Counted from the first letter of the stretch, positions 8,357 to 17,877 are shown. The stretch is 38,389 bases of DNA from Owenweeksia hongkongensis DSM 17368 (GCA_945865885.1 CAMBEZ010000018.1:1-38389); one strand, 5' to 3'. Notes: generated by a model from the sequence alone, not told the origin. Numbers and translations: made by a program.

Positions 8357-9104
8357 GTCCTTCCGGTATTTGGAACGGGAAAGTTACGCCCGTTCGGTAC
8401 TGTTCCAAGTAGTCAAAGTTCACTTGCCCCCCGCTCCACTCCACCAGGAGCGATTGTCCGGGCCGATACGTCGCCTTGTAGGTGTCGGACGTCGTTTCAA
8501 TACTTTGGTAGTTCAGGCCCCATTGATCGTTGGGCAGTCCCGCGTATTCAACGCGACCGCCCGTCCAATCAAATTTCCAGACGGGGCCCAGCCCGGTATC
8601 GTCGAAGTAAACTGGCCCCAGGGCACAGCCGCACGTGTAGCCGTTCAGCGCCGGCCGTCCGTGCCACAGGTCCAAAAGCAGCTCAAAGGTGATGGGCAGG
8701 CCCGCAAAATCAATGAGCCGGTCCGGGGATTCGCCCAACCAAATGTTCTGCAAACGACTGTACGCCAAGGCCGTGTCTTTGGTGATCAGCGCTCGGGCCA
8801 CCTTGATGCCCAAAACCGGGTCGGACAAATCCACCCAAAAAAGCGAATCCGAGTACGTACGAATGTCTGCCCGCAAAGACAACGGCTTTCCGTTTTTGGG
8901 AACATACTGCACCTTGGCGACGGTGCGCACGGCCGTGGAATCTGCTGCCAAAAGCTGCGCTTCCAATTGGGCCAGCCGCTCCGCTCCAGAGAGCCTTGCG
9001 CGAACCGCTGGTTCGCTCGCCGCCTCCGAAGGGGCTATCACCGGCCGTGCACCGCACGAGGCCAGTACCAACGCGATCGCCGTAAGGAAGGGCCAATGCT
9101 TCAT
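8337..9104 (-). CDS. DUF4292-type lipoprotein
   Basis: A 255-residue predicted lipoprotein: MKHWPFLTAIALVLASC ends in a lipobox with the modified Cys at position 17. The body is a beta-rich domain resembling DUF4292 proteins of Bacteroidota, which look distantly like LolA/LolB-type lipid carriers. Stretches such as VRTVAKVQYVPKNGKPLSLRA and SDSLFWVDLSDPVLGIKVAR fit repeated beta-strands. Its ATG overlaps the TGA of the upstream TPR gene (ATGA, 9101-9104), and its end overlaps the EnvC-like gene, so all three are probably coupled. As I recall, TPR - DUF4292 - EnvC order recurs in flavobacteria. That points to an envelope role, which is unproven. Confidence 0.75.
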   Translation of the reverse strand: MKHWPFLTAIALVLASCGARPVIAPSEAASEPAVRARLSGAERLAQLEAQLLAADSTAVRTVAKVQYVPKNGKPLSLRADIRTYSDSLFWVDLSDPVLGIKVARALITKDTALAYSRLQNIWLGESPDRLIDFAGLPITFELLLDLWHGRPALNGYTCGCALGPVYFDDTGLGPVWKFDWTGGRVEYAGLPNDQWGLNYQSIETTSDTYKATYRPGQSLLVEWSGGQVNFDYLEQYRTGVTFPFQIPEGLERYRL

Positions 9105-10735
9105 GGTTGTTCGGGACGTATGGCTTCCCGGTGCTTTTGTACGGCGGGGTCTTCACTCCCGCCGAGGGTCCAACACAATTCTAGGGCGGCCCAGGCCGCC
9201 TCATGTTTTCCGGATTTATGCAAAACCCAGGCCAAGGTATCCCAAAACGTATACGGCACCTTTCCCCCGTTCCTGCCAGACAACCGAATGGCTTTGAGCG
9301 CTAAGGCTTCGGCCTGAGCCAGTTGCTCCCCGCGAACGGATAAAAAATAAGCGTAGTTGTTGCACGCCTCGGCATTGGCCGTGTCCCGCGCCAACAATTC
9401 CTCAAACACCGCATTGGATTCCGTTGATTTCCCGGCTCGGTGCAGAACTTCTCCCAGCTGAAGTTGCACTTCGGACTTCAGTTCCGGCGAATTGCTGGTG
9501 AAGCGAAGTGCGGATCGGTAGACGCGTTCGGCCGCTGGGTAATCTTTCTTTTTTTGCAACCCCAGCCCTTCAAAATAGTAGGAAAGTGCTTGAAGCGGGT
9601 AGGACAATTGTGCCTTGCGCGCATCTTGAATTAAGGCTTCCGCGTCGTTGAGCTGCGCATCTGCTTGCAACAACCCCAGGTGCAGAGGCCACAAATCACC
9701 GCCGGGCAAGGCCAGCGCCCGCCGCCAGCGCTCAGCGGCCAAGCCGGTTTGACCCACGTGTTGCGCAATGTCTGCCGCGACGGTCCACGCCTTGGCGTCG
9801 TCCGGATGTGCCTTCAGCACCAGTTGTGACCAAGACTCATCTACAACGGGACTGGCGTTCTCACGCACCAGCAACCCCGCTACCAATTGCACTTTACGGT
9901 CCAAGGCCAAGTTGGGGGCCGCCAAAACCCGCTTTGCGCTTTCTGCCGCTTCCGCAATACGACCCGTCTGTTGGTATAGATCAAACAACATCCACGACGC
10001 TCGTCCGTCTGCGGGATCTCGGTTCAAGGCACCCAGAAAGATGCGTTCTGCCTCCGCCCAGCGCTTTTGCTGCATCAGCAGCGATCCGTACTGACCCTCC
10101 AATTCCGCGTGTCCGGGGAACTCTTCCAGAGCCAAGCGGAATAACTCCAAGCTCTTCTCCGGCTGTTGGGGCAAATACAGCTGCGCGCGGAAAGCCTCCA
10201 TTTCTGGCGTTTTGCCGCCCAACCGAATGACCTCTTGAGCAAACTGTTCTGCCCGGTCCACCCAACCCAATCGAGCGGCTTGGAGCGCTGCCTCGTGATA
10301 AACGTCTGCATCTTTTTCCCCATGAACACGAAGCGAATCCACACAATCCAATGCGCGCTGCATTTGGCCGGACTCTTCGTACAAGGAACGCGTCAGGCGC
10401 CAAGCCCATAAATTGCTTCGGTCCAATTGGTTCGACCGAATCGAATACGTTAAAGCTTGGGAATATTCCTTCTGGAGTGCGTGGAGTTCGGCCAGGGAAT
10501 AAGCCGCGGCAAAGGCCGTCGGCTCCTTGGCCAAAATCTTTCCGTAGACTTTGGTAGCGCCCGCCAAATCTCCAGACTCCTTGCGACGAATGCCCTCAAA
10601 ATACCAATTTCCAACCGTTGCTTCGCTTTGGGCGTTGACCGGAAAAGCAGCGAACCACCCCAGAACGGCCCAGAGGATCCGGCTGCGGAACGAGGCCGTC
10701 CGAGGCTGCAATTGGGACGCAAACACCGGGATCAA
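9101..10735 (-). CDS. Exported tetratricopeptide-repeat protein
   Basis: About 544 residues, largely consecutive TPR units (A-x3-Y/W patterns throughout; for example WAEAERIFLGALNRDPAD and YPAAERVYRSALRFT), preceded by a signal peptide ending FPVNAQ. TPR arrays are protein-binding scaffolds. The start is uncertain. The upstream nucleotidyltransferase stops with TAA at 10736-10738, and this frame continues directly behind it with TTG at 10735, GTG at 10726 and another TTG at 10711; there is no ATG before the signal peptide. Translation probably depends on ribosomes that have just finished the upstream gene. It overlaps the DUF4292-type gene by ATGA. Binding partners are unknown. Confidence 0.85.
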   Translation of the reverse strand: MIPVFASQLQPRTASFRSRILWAVLGWFAAFPVNAQSEATVGNWYFEGIRRKESGDLAGATKVYGKILAKEPTAFAAAYSLAELHALQKEYSQALTYSIRSNQLDRSNLWAWRLTRSLYEESGQMQRALDCVDSLRVHGEKDADVYHEAALQAARLGWVDRAEQFAQEVIRLGGKTPEMEAFRAQLYLPQQPEKSLELFRLALEEFPGHAELEGQYGSLLMQQKRWAEAERIFLGALNRDPADGRASWMLFDLYQQTGRIAEAAESAKRVLAAPNLALDRKVQLVAGLLVRENASPVVDESWSQLVLKAHPDDAKAWTVAADIAQHVGQTGLAAERWRRALALPGGDLWPLHLGLLQADAQLNDAEALIQDARKAQLSYPLQALSYYFEGLGLQKKKDYPAAERVYRSALRFTSNSPELKSEVQLQLGEVLHRAGKSTESNAVFEELLARDTANAEACNNYAYFLSVRGEQLAQAEALALKAIRLSGRNGGKVPYTFWDTLAWVLHKSGKHEAAWAALELCWTLGGSEDPAVQKHREAIRPEQP

Positions 10736-11743
10736 TTAGGCTTCCAATTGGGAATAATCGCCCAAACTCACGCTGGAAAAGCCCCCGTTTAGTTGCGCGT
10801 GGCTGCCGATCATAGAGTTCTTGAGGTTCATGCCGCGAACGGTGCTGTGGTTCTGCACCACGGTCCGAACCAGGGTTGTTCCTTCTACCGTTGAACCGGT
10901 ACCGATGCTGACGCCTGGGCCCACGGTGCTGTTGCGCACCACCGCGCCCGGACCCAAATAAACGGGGGGGATGATGGTACTGTTCTCCACCACTGCGGTA
11001 GGGTCTTGCAGGGTTTCCGTGTGCTGCACGTACTCCAGGATGCGCACTGCGGTGTCCACGGTGTTGTCTTTGTTGCCGCAGTCCATCCAGTCGTTCACCT
11101 CGCCCGGCACGAAGACCAAGCCGTCGCGCTTCATGTTTTCCAATGCGTTGGTGAGTTGGTACTCTCCTTTCTCCTGGATGTTGTTGTCGATCAAATACTG
11201 CAGTTCCCGGCGCAGTCGGGCACCGTCCTTGAAGTAGTAAATGCCGATGATGGCCAAATCGCTCACAAACTCCTGCGGCTTCTCCACGAAATCCGTAATG
11301 TGCCCGGCGGCGTTCATTTTGATGACCCCAAAAGCACGGGGGTCTTCAACACTTTTGACCCAAATGACGCCGTCGGCTTTTTCGTCCAAACGAAAATCCG
11401 CCCGAAACAGGGTGTCCGCAAACGCAACCACCACGGGGCCCTCTAGGGCCTCTGCGGCGCACAAAACCGCGTGCGCGGTACCAAGAGGCTTTTCTTGGTA
11501 GTGAATGCTTCCTTGGCCGCCCAAACGCGCAGCAACGTCCAACAAATCGCGTTCTACCTCCGCGCCAAAATCGCCCACCACGTACGCTACTCGGTTCAGC
11601 TGATCGCCAACGATGGACGCAATATCCTCCACCAATCGCTGAACGATGGGCTTCCCGGCTAAGGGAATCAAGGGTTTGGGCGTGGTTAAGGTGTGGGGGC
11701 GCAGGCGCGAACCGCGTCCGGCCATGGGTATGATGATGTTCAT
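10736..11743 (-). CDS. Sugar-phosphate nucleotidyltransferase
   Basis: A 335-residue enzyme that transfers a nucleotide to a sugar 1-phosphate to make NDP-sugars for cell-surface polymers. The ATG at 11743 is chosen because MNIIIPMAGRGSRLRPHT is the canonical nucleotide-binding start (GxGxRxxPxT), followed by PKPLIPLAGKP. A longer in-frame ORF upstream is coding overlap, not protein. EKPLGTAHAV and the FADTLFRADF region fit the metal-binding Asp loop, and FVEKPQE the sugar site. The C-terminal third (about 245-335) is a left-handed beta-helix of hexapeptide type (STIIPPVYLGPGAVVRNSTV). Sugar and base specificity (glucose/dTTP, mannose/GTP or other) cannot be fixed. Confidence 0.9.
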   Translation of the reverse strand: MNIIIPMAGRGSRLRPHTLTTPKPLIPLAGKPIVQRLVEDIASIVGDQLNRVAYVVGDFGAEVERDLLDVAARLGGQGSIHYQEKPLGTAHAVLCAAEALEGPVVVAFADTLFRADFRLDEKADGVIWVKSVEDPRAFGVIKMNAAGHITDFVEKPQEFVSDLAIIGIYYFKDGARLRRELQYLIDNNIQEKGEYQLTNALENMKRDGLVFVPGEVNDWMDCGNKDNTVDTAVRILEYVQHTETLQDPTAVVENSTIIPPVYLGPGAVVRNSTVGPGVSIGTGSTVEGTTLVRTVVQNHSTVRGMNLKNSMIGSHAQLNGGFSSVSLGDYSQLEA

Positions 11744-11768
11744 GGTAGTTCTGGTTGGGTGGGTGTGC

Positions 11769-12539
11769 TTAGGAATACTGGGGCTTCCGCTTCTCCAAGA
11801 ATGCCGTGGTGCCCTCAACAAACTCTGGCGTTTGGAAGCAGGCGCCAAAACGCTTTTTCTCTTCCGCAAAGCCCGCAACGGGGTTGTCCCACCCGGCGCG
11901 TACAGCGGCCAAGGCCTCAGTAATGGCGTTGCCGGACTGCATGGCAATCTGTTGGCCCAGGGCCATGGCTTGCGGCAAGAGATCGGAACCCTCGTGCACG
12001 GAGTTCACCAATCCCCAGCGCTCGGCGGTGAGGGCGTCGATCATTTTGGCCGTTGCAATCATTTGCAAAGCACGGCCGTTGCCCACCAGCCGGGGCAAGC
12101 GCTGCGTTCCTCCGTAGCCGGGAATGACTCCCAATCCAACTTCCGGAAGGCCCATTTTTGCGGTACTGGAGGCCAAGCGAATGTGGCAGGCCATGGCTAA
12201 TTCCAAACCTCCACCCAGCGCAAATCCATTGATGGCGGCGATGAACGGCTTGCTGGACTGCTCAATGCGGTCAAACACCAGGGCTTGTCCGCGGGTGGCC
12301 AAGGCCTCGCCTTCTTCGGGCGAAAACGACGCAAACTCCGCGATGTCCGCGCCGGCAACAAAGGCCTTTTCTCCGGAGCCGGTAAGCACCACGGCCCGAA
12401 CTCCGGAATGCGCGTCCAAACGAACTACTTCTTCGTGAAGTTCTTGCAGGACCGCCGCATTCAAAGCGTTCAATTGTGCGGGGCGGTTGATGGTGACCAC
12501 GGCCACGCGGTCTTGGATTTCAGTGATGAGGTACGACAT
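11769..12539 (-). CDS. Enoyl-CoA hydratase/isomerase family protein
   Basis: A 256-residue crotonase-fold enzyme, full length. Both catalytic glutamates of true short-chain hydratases are present: E113 in GGGLELAMACHI and E133 in LPEVGLGVIPGYGGTQRLPR. The oxyanion-hole segments AFVAGADI (60s) and GFALGGG (105-111) are intact. It therefore probably hydrates 2-trans-enoyl-CoA in beta-oxidation or a related pathway. It lies 29 bases after the histidine-kinase gene but has its own -7 box, TAATTTTG, four bases before the ATG, so it can probably be transcribed separately from the ATP synthase run. No other beta-oxidation gene is adjacent. Confidence 0.93.
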   Translation of the reverse strand: MSYLITEIQDRVAVVTINRPAQLNALNAAVLQELHEEVVRLDAHSGVRAVVLTGSGEKAFVAGADIAEFASFSPEEGEALATRGQALVFDRIEQSSKPFIAAINGFALGGGLELAMACHIRLASSTAKMGLPEVGLGVIPGYGGTQRLPRLVGNGRALQMIATAKMIDALTAERWGLVNSVHEGSDLLPQAMALGQQIAMQSGNAITEALAAVRAGWDNPVAGFAEEKKRFGACFQTPEFVEGTTAFLEKRKPQYS

Positions 12540-12543
12540 GCCT

Positions 12544-12551
12544 CAAAATTA
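12544..12551 (-). promoter_or_regulatory. -7 box of enoyl-CoA hydratase gene (leaderless type)
   Basis: The minus strand reads TAATTTTG, a full match to TAnnTTTG, then AGGC and the ATG at 12539. With transcription starting a few bases after the box, the mRNA would begin at or next to the start codon. It lies in the 28-bp gap after the kinase gene, inside a same-strand run. Confidence 0.6.
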
Positions 12552-12567
12552 CCGCTAAAATGCGGGA

Positions 12568-13998
12568 TTAGTGTGCCATCGGCAACCAAACGGTAGCCGT
12601 GGTTCCCTGACCCTCTTGGGATTGCATCCAAATGCGCCCGCCCATGGACTCCACCAGTCCCTTGGTAATGGCCAAGCCCAGGCCCGTGCCGCTGGATTTG
12701 GTGGTAAAGTGGGGCTCAAAGACCTCCTCCAAGCGCTTAGGGTCAATCCCTACGCCGTTGTCTTGTACCCACAGTTCAATGGCTCCCTCCGACTCCCGTG
12801 CGCCCAAGGCCACCTGTCCCTTCTTGCCCTCCGGAATGGATTCCAGGGCGTTGTTGAGCAAATTGTTCAAAATGCGCACCAGCTGGGCTTTATCGGCCTT
12901 GACTACCCAATCCGCTTGAAGCGGGTATACGCGTTCTACGGTGGGAAACGATAATCTTATTTGATTCAAAAAGTCCGCCACCGGAAGTTCGGACTTTCGG
13001 CGTTCCGCAAAAGCAGCAAACTGTCCAAAATCGCTGGCCACTTGGGCCATGGCATCGATTTGCGTGAGCATGCCGTCCGAAAAATCTTTGATGGATTCCG
13101 GCGTTTGTTGCGCGGCTTGCGAAGCGTGCATTTGCACCATCAAACGCATGGGCGTCAATGGGTTTTTGACCTCGTGCGCCACCTGCCGGGCCATTTCCTT
13201 CCAGGCGTGCTCGCGTTCGGTTTGCGCTTGGCGTTTGTTTTGATCCGCCAATTGGTCCACCATGCGGTTGTATTCCGCTATGAGCGCACCCATTTCGTCG
13301 TTCCGGTCCCACACAATACGCGCGTGGATTCCGTCCTTCATGGGCACGCGCAAGGCATCGGAAATGGCGTCAAACCCCCGAGTTATGCTCCGGGACAGCC
13401 AAACGGATAAATACGCCGCGCCCAAAAACAGCAACAAATGCAAGACCGCCAACGCCGCATAAAACTTCCGGTCTTGACTGGGAATTTGCTCAAAATTTAC
13501 ATAGGGTAAAACCATAATGGCCAACGGCTCGCCCAGCGAATTGGTGATTTCCGTAACCTGGGCCATCACCTCTCCACTGTCCACGGGCCACGAAACCCAT
13601 TCGTTGCTGGTGCGGGTGGCCAATAACTCGGGCGTCAACACCAAGGGCAGAATGCTGTCGTCCACCAAGGCCGGGTTGGAAGACATGACCATTTCTCCGT
13701 CCAACGCATACAAGCCCAAATCCATTCGGTGGATGGACGCAATGTGGCACAATTCATCGCTCAAAATGGCCGGCAACGAATCCGCCTGAAGTCCCCGCGG
13801 GATTTCCCGTTCCAGTTCGTGGGCAAGGTGCGCCTCAATAGCTCCTTCCTTGCGCTCCAATCGGTCTTCGTGGTACTCTTTTCGCTCCTCGCTAAAATGC
13901 CAAAAACTGACCAGGCCGGTGGCGGCAAAACTGATCAATACCAAAACAAACATGGCCAGTGTTACCTGGCCACGAAGTGTTAAACGAGGGCCTTTCAT
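12568..13998 (-). CDS. Membrane sensor histidine kinase (HAMP-HisKA-HATPase)
   Basis: A 476-residue sensor kinase from the ATG at 13998; a TTG at 14007 would add three residues. Two transmembrane helices (about 13-32 and 180-200) flank a periplasmic sensor domain of about 145 residues. A HAMP linker (SRSITRGFDAISDALR onward) leads to the H-box QVAHEVKNPLTPMRL with phospho-acceptor H275. The ATPase domain has the N-box (ILNNLLNNALESIPEG), G1 DNGVGID and G2 GTGLGLAI. The H-box resembles the NtrY-like group. No response regulator is adjacent, so it is an orphan kinase here, placed between atpG and a hydratase. Its signal and partner are unknown. Confidence 0.92.
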   Translation of the reverse strand: MKGPRLTLRGQVTLAMFVLVLISFAATGLVSFWHFSEERKEYHEDRLERKEGAIEAHLAHELEREIPRGLQADSLPAILSDELCHIASIHRMDLGLYALDGEMVMSSNPALVDDSILPLVLTPELLATRTSNEWVSWPVDSGEVMAQVTEITNSLGEPLAIMVLPYVNFEQIPSQDRKFYAALAVLHLLLFLGAAYLSVWLSRSITRGFDAISDALRVPMKDGIHARIVWDRNDEMGALIAEYNRMVDQLADQNKRQAQTEREHAWKEMARQVAHEVKNPLTPMRLMVQMHASQAAQQTPESIKDFSDGMLTQIDAMAQVASDFGQFAAFAERRKSELPVADFLNQIRLSFPTVERVYPLQADWVVKADKAQLVRILNNLLNNALESIPEGKKGQVALGARESEGAIELWVQDNGVGIDPKRLEEVFEPHFTTKSSGTGLGLAITKGLVESMGGRIWMQSQEGQGTTATVWLPMAH

Positions 13999-14004
13999 GC
14001 CCCA

Positions 14005-14012
14005 CAAAGATG
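14005..14012 (-). promoter_or_regulatory. Possible -7 box for histidine kinase gene
   Basis: The minus strand reads CATCTTTG, one mismatch from TAnnTTTG, six bases before the ATG at 13998 and inside the gap after atpG. This is a weak candidate for an internal promoter. Confidence 0.28.
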
Positions 14013-14026
14013 CAACAACTGCGCCA

Positions 14027-14890
14027 TTAGCCGCTCAAGGCTTCAGCACCCGCCACAATTTCCAAGATTTCGTTGGTGATGGCTGCCTGGCGAGCCTTGT
14101 TGTACTGCAACCGGAGCTCAGAACGCATGCTGTTGGCATTGTCCGTTGCTTTGTGCATGGCCGTCATTCGGGCGCCGTGTTCGGACGCAACCGAATCCAA
14201 CAACGCTTTGAATACTTGAATTTTGATGGTGGTTGGAATGAGGTCCAACAGAATTTCTTCTTTGCTGGGCGAGTACAAATAATCACTTTGCGCCGCAGGA
14301 CCTTCTGCTGCAGGCGCAGCAATGGGCAATACTTGCTCCGCCATCACTTCTTGCACCGCTGCGTTCTTGAACCGGTTGTACACTACGTACACCGCATCCA
14401 CTTGTCCGCTGGTAAACGCTTCCATGACTTTCTGGCCGATCTCCTTCGCTCCTGCAAAAGATACAGCACCCATGGTGGCGTTGAAATCGGACGTCACCAA
14501 ATCCAACTTGCGAAAAGGCTCGCTCGCTTTCTTGCCCACGCCCCAAACCTCGGCTTGAGCACCCTGAGCCTCGTACGAAGCGATTAATGCGCGGGTTGCC
14601 TTGTACACGTTCGTGTTGAAAGCGCCGCACAATCCTCGGTTTGAACTCACCGGAAGCACCAAAACGCGGCGTACCGTGCGCTCCACTGCGAAGGGATTTT
14701 CGGAGGCATCCAACGTAGCACTTACGTTGGACAAAACCGCATTCAACTTCACCGCATACGGGCGCATTTGCGTTACCGCGTCCTGCGCCTTCTTCAATTT
14801 GGCCGCCGAAACCATTTTCATGGCCGACGTGATCTGCATGGTGCTGGAAACCGATGCAATCCGATTGCGGAGCTCTTTCAGGTTGGCCAT
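14027..14890 (-). CDS. atpG: ATP synthase F1 gamma subunit
   Basis: A 287-residue central-stalk subunit that rotates inside the alpha3beta3 hexamer. The N-terminus MANLKELRNRIASVSSTMQI matches the first helix of gamma, and the C-terminus NKARQAAITNEILEIVAGAEA is the family's conserved end helix. Both termini form the coiled-coil axle. It follows atpA by 12 bases in the order B-E-F-H-A-G, and the usual next genes, atpD and atpC, are absent; a histidine kinase gene follows instead. Confidence 0.97.
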   Translation of the reverse strand: MANLKELRNRIASVSSTMQITSAMKMVSAAKLKKAQDAVTQMRPYAVKLNAVLSNVSATLDASENPFAVERTVRRVLVLPVSSNRGLCGAFNTNVYKATRALIASYEAQGAQAEVWGVGKKASEPFRKLDLVTSDFNATMGAVSFAGAKEIGQKVMEAFTSGQVDAVYVVYNRFKNAAVQEVMAEQVLPIAAPAAEGPAAQSDYLYSPSKEEILLDLIPTTIKIQVFKALLDSVASEHGARMTAMHKATDNANSMRSELRLQYNKARQAAITNEILEIVAGAEALSG

Positions 14891-14902
14891 GCGGTCGCTA
14901 AA

Positions 14903-16483
14903 TTAGGCGGTGTAACCGGGTAAAACGTCTTTGGCAGCGGCCTCGATGGTTGCAATTTCGGTGTCGCCCCAAGCTCCTTTGCGGATGGCTGCTAAAACAT
15001 CGGCGTGTTTGTTCTCCATAACGGCCAAAAACGCTTGCTCAAACGCCTTTACTTTCTCCACCGGTACGGCATTCAGCATGCCCTTGGTGCCCAAGTAAAT
15101 GATCGCCACTTGCTTCTCAACACTCATGGGGTCGTTGACCGTCTGCTTGAGGATTTCCACGTTGCGGCGACCCTTGTTGATCACGTTCATGGTAGCGGCG
15201 TCCAAATCGGATCCGAACTTGGCAAATGCTTCCAATTCGCGGTACTGTGCTTGGTCCAATTTCAACGTGCCGGCAACCTTTTTCATGGGCTTAATTTGCG
15301 CCGAACCGCCTACACGAGATACCGAAATACCCACGTTGATGGCCGGACGAACACCGGAGTTGAACAAATCGGCCTCCAAAAAGATTTGACCGTCGGTAAT
15401 GGAGATGACGTTGGTTGGGATGTAGGCGGATACGTCGCCCGCTTGGGTTTCGATGATTGGCAATGCTGTCAGCGAACCACCGCCCTTGACCTTGCCTTGC
15501 AAAGAAGGTGGCAAGTCGTTCATTTGGGACGCAATAGTGTCGTCCTTGATCACCTTCGCGGCGCGCTCCAGCAGACGGCTGTGCAGGTAGAAAACGTCTC
15601 CTGGGTAGGCCTCACGTCCTGGAGGACGGCGCAACAGCAAGGAAACCTCGCGGTAGGCCACCGCTTGCTTGGACAAGTCGTCGTACACGATTAGTGCAGG
15701 ACGACCGGTATCGCGGAAGTACTCTCCAATGGCCGCGCCCGCAAACGGAGCGTAAAACTGCATGGGAGCGGGTTCGGCAGCGTTTGCCGCAACAATAACG
15801 GTGTAGGGCATGGCGCCCTTTTCTTCCAAATTCTTCGCCAGTGCAGCAACGGTGGAACCCTTCTGGCCTACGGCAACGTAGATGCAGAAAACGGGCTCGC
15901 CCTTGTCGTAAAACTCCTTCTGGTTCAGGATGGTGTCAATCGCCACGGTGGTTTTACCGGTTTGGCGGTCACCAATGATCAATTCGCGCTGGCCGCGGCC
16001 TACAGGAATCATCGCGTCGATGGCCTTGATGCCGGTTTGCAACGGCTCGTTAACCGGCTGACGGTAAATTACCCCCGGAGCCTTGCGCTCCAACGGCATG
16101 TTGAAACGCTCCCCTTCAATGGGACCTTTTCCGTCCAGCGGGTTGCCCAGCGTGTCTACCACGCGGCCCAGCATGCCTTCGCCCACTTCAATGGAGGCAA
16201 TGACGCCGGTGCGCTTGACGGTAGAGCCTTCCTTAATGCCTTCAGCCGCACCCAACAACACGATACCGACGTTGTCCTCTTCCAAGTTCAACACGATGCC
16301 GCGAAGGCCGGTTTCGAATTCAACCAATTCTCCGGACTGAGCATTCTGCATGCCGTACGCGCGGGCGATACCGTCACCTACTTGCAGGACCGTTCCAACT
16401 TCTTCCAGCTGGGACTCGGAGGCAAATCCGGACAATTGTTGGCGAAGAATCGCCGAAATCTCTGCAGGTTTTACGTCTGCCAT
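14903..16483 (-). CDS. atpA: ATP synthase F1 alpha subunit
   Basis: A 526-residue non-catalytic nucleotide-binding subunit of F1. The ATG at 16483 gives [17 protein letters not shown], the normal N-terminus; upstream in-frame codons overlap atpH and are not used. The Walker A motif is GDRQTGKT (171-178). [29 protein letters not shown] is the conserved nucleotide-domain stretch seen across the family (its DDLSKQA and LLRRPPGRE parts are clear). It follows atpH by 10 bases and precedes atpG by 12, so it is co-transcribed with both. Confidence 0.98.
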   Translation of the reverse strand: MADVKPAEISAILRQQLSGFASESQLEEVGTVLQVGDGIARAYGMQNAQSGELVEFETGLRGIVLNLEEDNVGIVLLGAAEGIKEGSTVKRTGVIASIEVGEGMLGRVVDTLGNPLDGKGPIEGERFNMPLERKAPGVIYRQPVNEPLQTGIKAIDAMIPVGRGQRELIIGDRQTGKTTVAIDTILNQKEFYDKGEPVFCIYVAVGQKGSTVAALAKNLEEKGAMPYTVIVAANAAEPAPMQFYAPFAGAAIGEYFRDTGRPALIVYDDLSKQAVAYREVSLLLRRPPGREAYPGDVFYLHSRLLERAAKVIKDDTIASQMNDLPPSLQGKVKGGGSLTALPIIETQAGDVSAYIPTNVISITDGQIFLEADLFNSGVRPAINVGISVSRVGGSAQIKPMKKVAGTLKLDQAQYRELEAFAKFGSDLDAATMNVINKGRRNVEILKQTVNDPMSVEKQVAIIYLGTKGMLNAVPVEKVKAFEQAFLAVMENKHADVLAAIRKGAWGDTEIATIEAAAKDVLPGYTA

Positions 16484-16493
16484 GGGGTTGGAT

Positions 16494-17051
16494 TTAGAGG
16501 TCTGCGATGTACAAGTTGTTCTCAAACTGGCGCTGCATGCCACGCAAGGAGCGCGCCACCGTAGCGTCCACCTGGCGGTCGCCCACCCGAACTACTACGC
16601 CGCCGATTAATTCCGGCTGAACTTTTTCGTTCAATTCAACGTTCGCTGCACCCCCCGCGGCCAATTTGGCCAACAGAGCCGTGCGCTGTGAATCGGTAAG
16701 CGGAGCGGCGCTCGTTACGAACGCGCGCACTATGTTTTTCTCGGACAAATACAAGTCCGTATATTTTACAAGAATAGCAGCCAAGTGCGCCTCGCGTCCG
16801 TGATTAATTACAAGATTCACAAACAACACCATCAAAGGACTGAGTTCATTGGAAAACGCCGTTTTGAAGGCATCCACTTTCTGCGAAGGCTTGATGACCG
16901 GGCTTTTCAAAAGCGAGCGAAACTCGCGGCTGTCCTTCTCCACGGCCAACAAGAAATCAGCATCGGTTTTCACCAAATCCAAAACTCCTTGCTCCCGGGC
17001 TAAGTCCAAAAGAGCCTTGGCGTAACGACTCGCGGCGCGCAACGTGCTCAT
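16494..17051 (-). CDS. atpH: ATP synthase F1 delta subunit
   Basis: A 185-residue peripheral-stalk subunit that joins F1 to the b subunits. The N-terminal helical bundle begins [21 protein letters not shown]. The C-terminal conserved region includes [29 protein letters not shown], shown here across 600s of the nucleotide sequence as GGVVVRVG and VDATVARSL. It starts four bases after the atpF stop codon and ends 10 bases before atpA. Length and order match the family. Confidence 0.95.
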   Translation of the reverse strand: MSTLRAASRYAKALLDLAREQGVLDLVKTDADFLLAVEKDSREFRSLLKSPVIKPSQKVDAFKTAFSNELSPLMVLFVNLVINHGREAHLAAILVKYTDLYLSEKNIVRAFVTSAAPLTDSQRTALLAKLAAGGAANVELNEKVQPELIGGVVVRVGDRQVDATVARSLRGMQRQFENNLYIADL

Positions 17052-17055
17052 GAGA

Positions 17056-17550
17056 TCAATTCAATTTAACGTCTTCCAAAGCGCGATCCACCATGGCCGC
17101 TTGGGCCTTGGCATCACTCAACTCAGCGCGCAAAATGCGCTCGGACATTTCTACAGCCAGTTGTGCTACCTGGTTCTTCACCTCGGTCATGGCGGACATC
17201 TTTTCATAGTGAATCTGGGCGCGTGCCGCCTCCAACACTTTGGCAGCTTCTTCCGAAGCGGCTCCTTTCGCGTCCGCGATGGTTTTATCACGCATCGCGC
17301 GCGCCTCCCTCAGCATTGCCTCACGCTCTTCGCGGGCGGCTTTCAAGAGTTGCTCGTTGTTGGACTGCAGAGAGGCCATTTCAGCCTTCGCTGCTTCTGC
17401 GGATTTGAGGGCAGAATTGATCGACTCTTCACGGTCTTGAACGGCCTTCAAAATCGGCTTCCATGCAAACTTCGCCAAAAGGAAAAGCAGGATGAAAAAC
17501 GTCAGTGTCGTCCAAAAAATGAGGCCAAAGCCAGGAGTTACGATACCCAT
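17056..17550 (-). CDS. atpF: ATP synthase Fo b subunit
   Basis: A 164-residue stator subunit: a short periplasmic N-terminus, one transmembrane helix (about 8-28, FGLIFWTTLTFFILLFLLAK) and a long charged helix from about 33 to 145 that dimerises and reaches to F1. The PILKAVQDREESINSAL segment is typical. It lies 87 bases after atpE; that gap holds a strong hairpin that may set relative amounts of c and b subunits. Confidence 0.95.
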   Translation of the reverse strand: MGIVTPGFGLIFWTTLTFFILLFLLAKFAWKPILKAVQDREESINSALKSAEAAKAEMASLQSNNEQLLKAAREEREAMLREARAMRDKTIADAKGAASEEAAKVLEAARAQIHYEKMSAMTEVKNQVAQLAVEMSERILRAELSDAKAQAAMVDRALEDVKLN

Positions 17551-17591
17551 TGTTCTTCGTTTCTTAGGTTAACAATTTCACCGAAAAGGCA

Positions 17592-17617
17592 CGTTTGGCA
17601 GCGCTCGCTGCCAAACG
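17592..17617 (-). promoter_or_regulatory. Intercistronic hairpin between atpE and atpF
   Basis: A perfect 12-bp inverted repeat (CGTTTGGCAGCG / CGCTGCCAAACG) separated by two bases, extended past a one-base bulge by an outer AGGC/GCCT pairing. On the atp transcript it lies 20 bases after the atpE stop and is followed by only a short T run. It could stabilise the atpE end of the mRNA, act as a processing site or terminate partly. Confidence 0.75.
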
Positions 17618-17637
17618 GCCTCGTATATGGTGAGGTA

Positions 17638-17877
<240 letters not shown>

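Noticed and set aside
8250-9317. 355-codon plus-strand ORF across the EnvC-like/DUF4292 junction
   Set aside because: It spans two or three real genes on the other strand, and has no signal peptide or domain.
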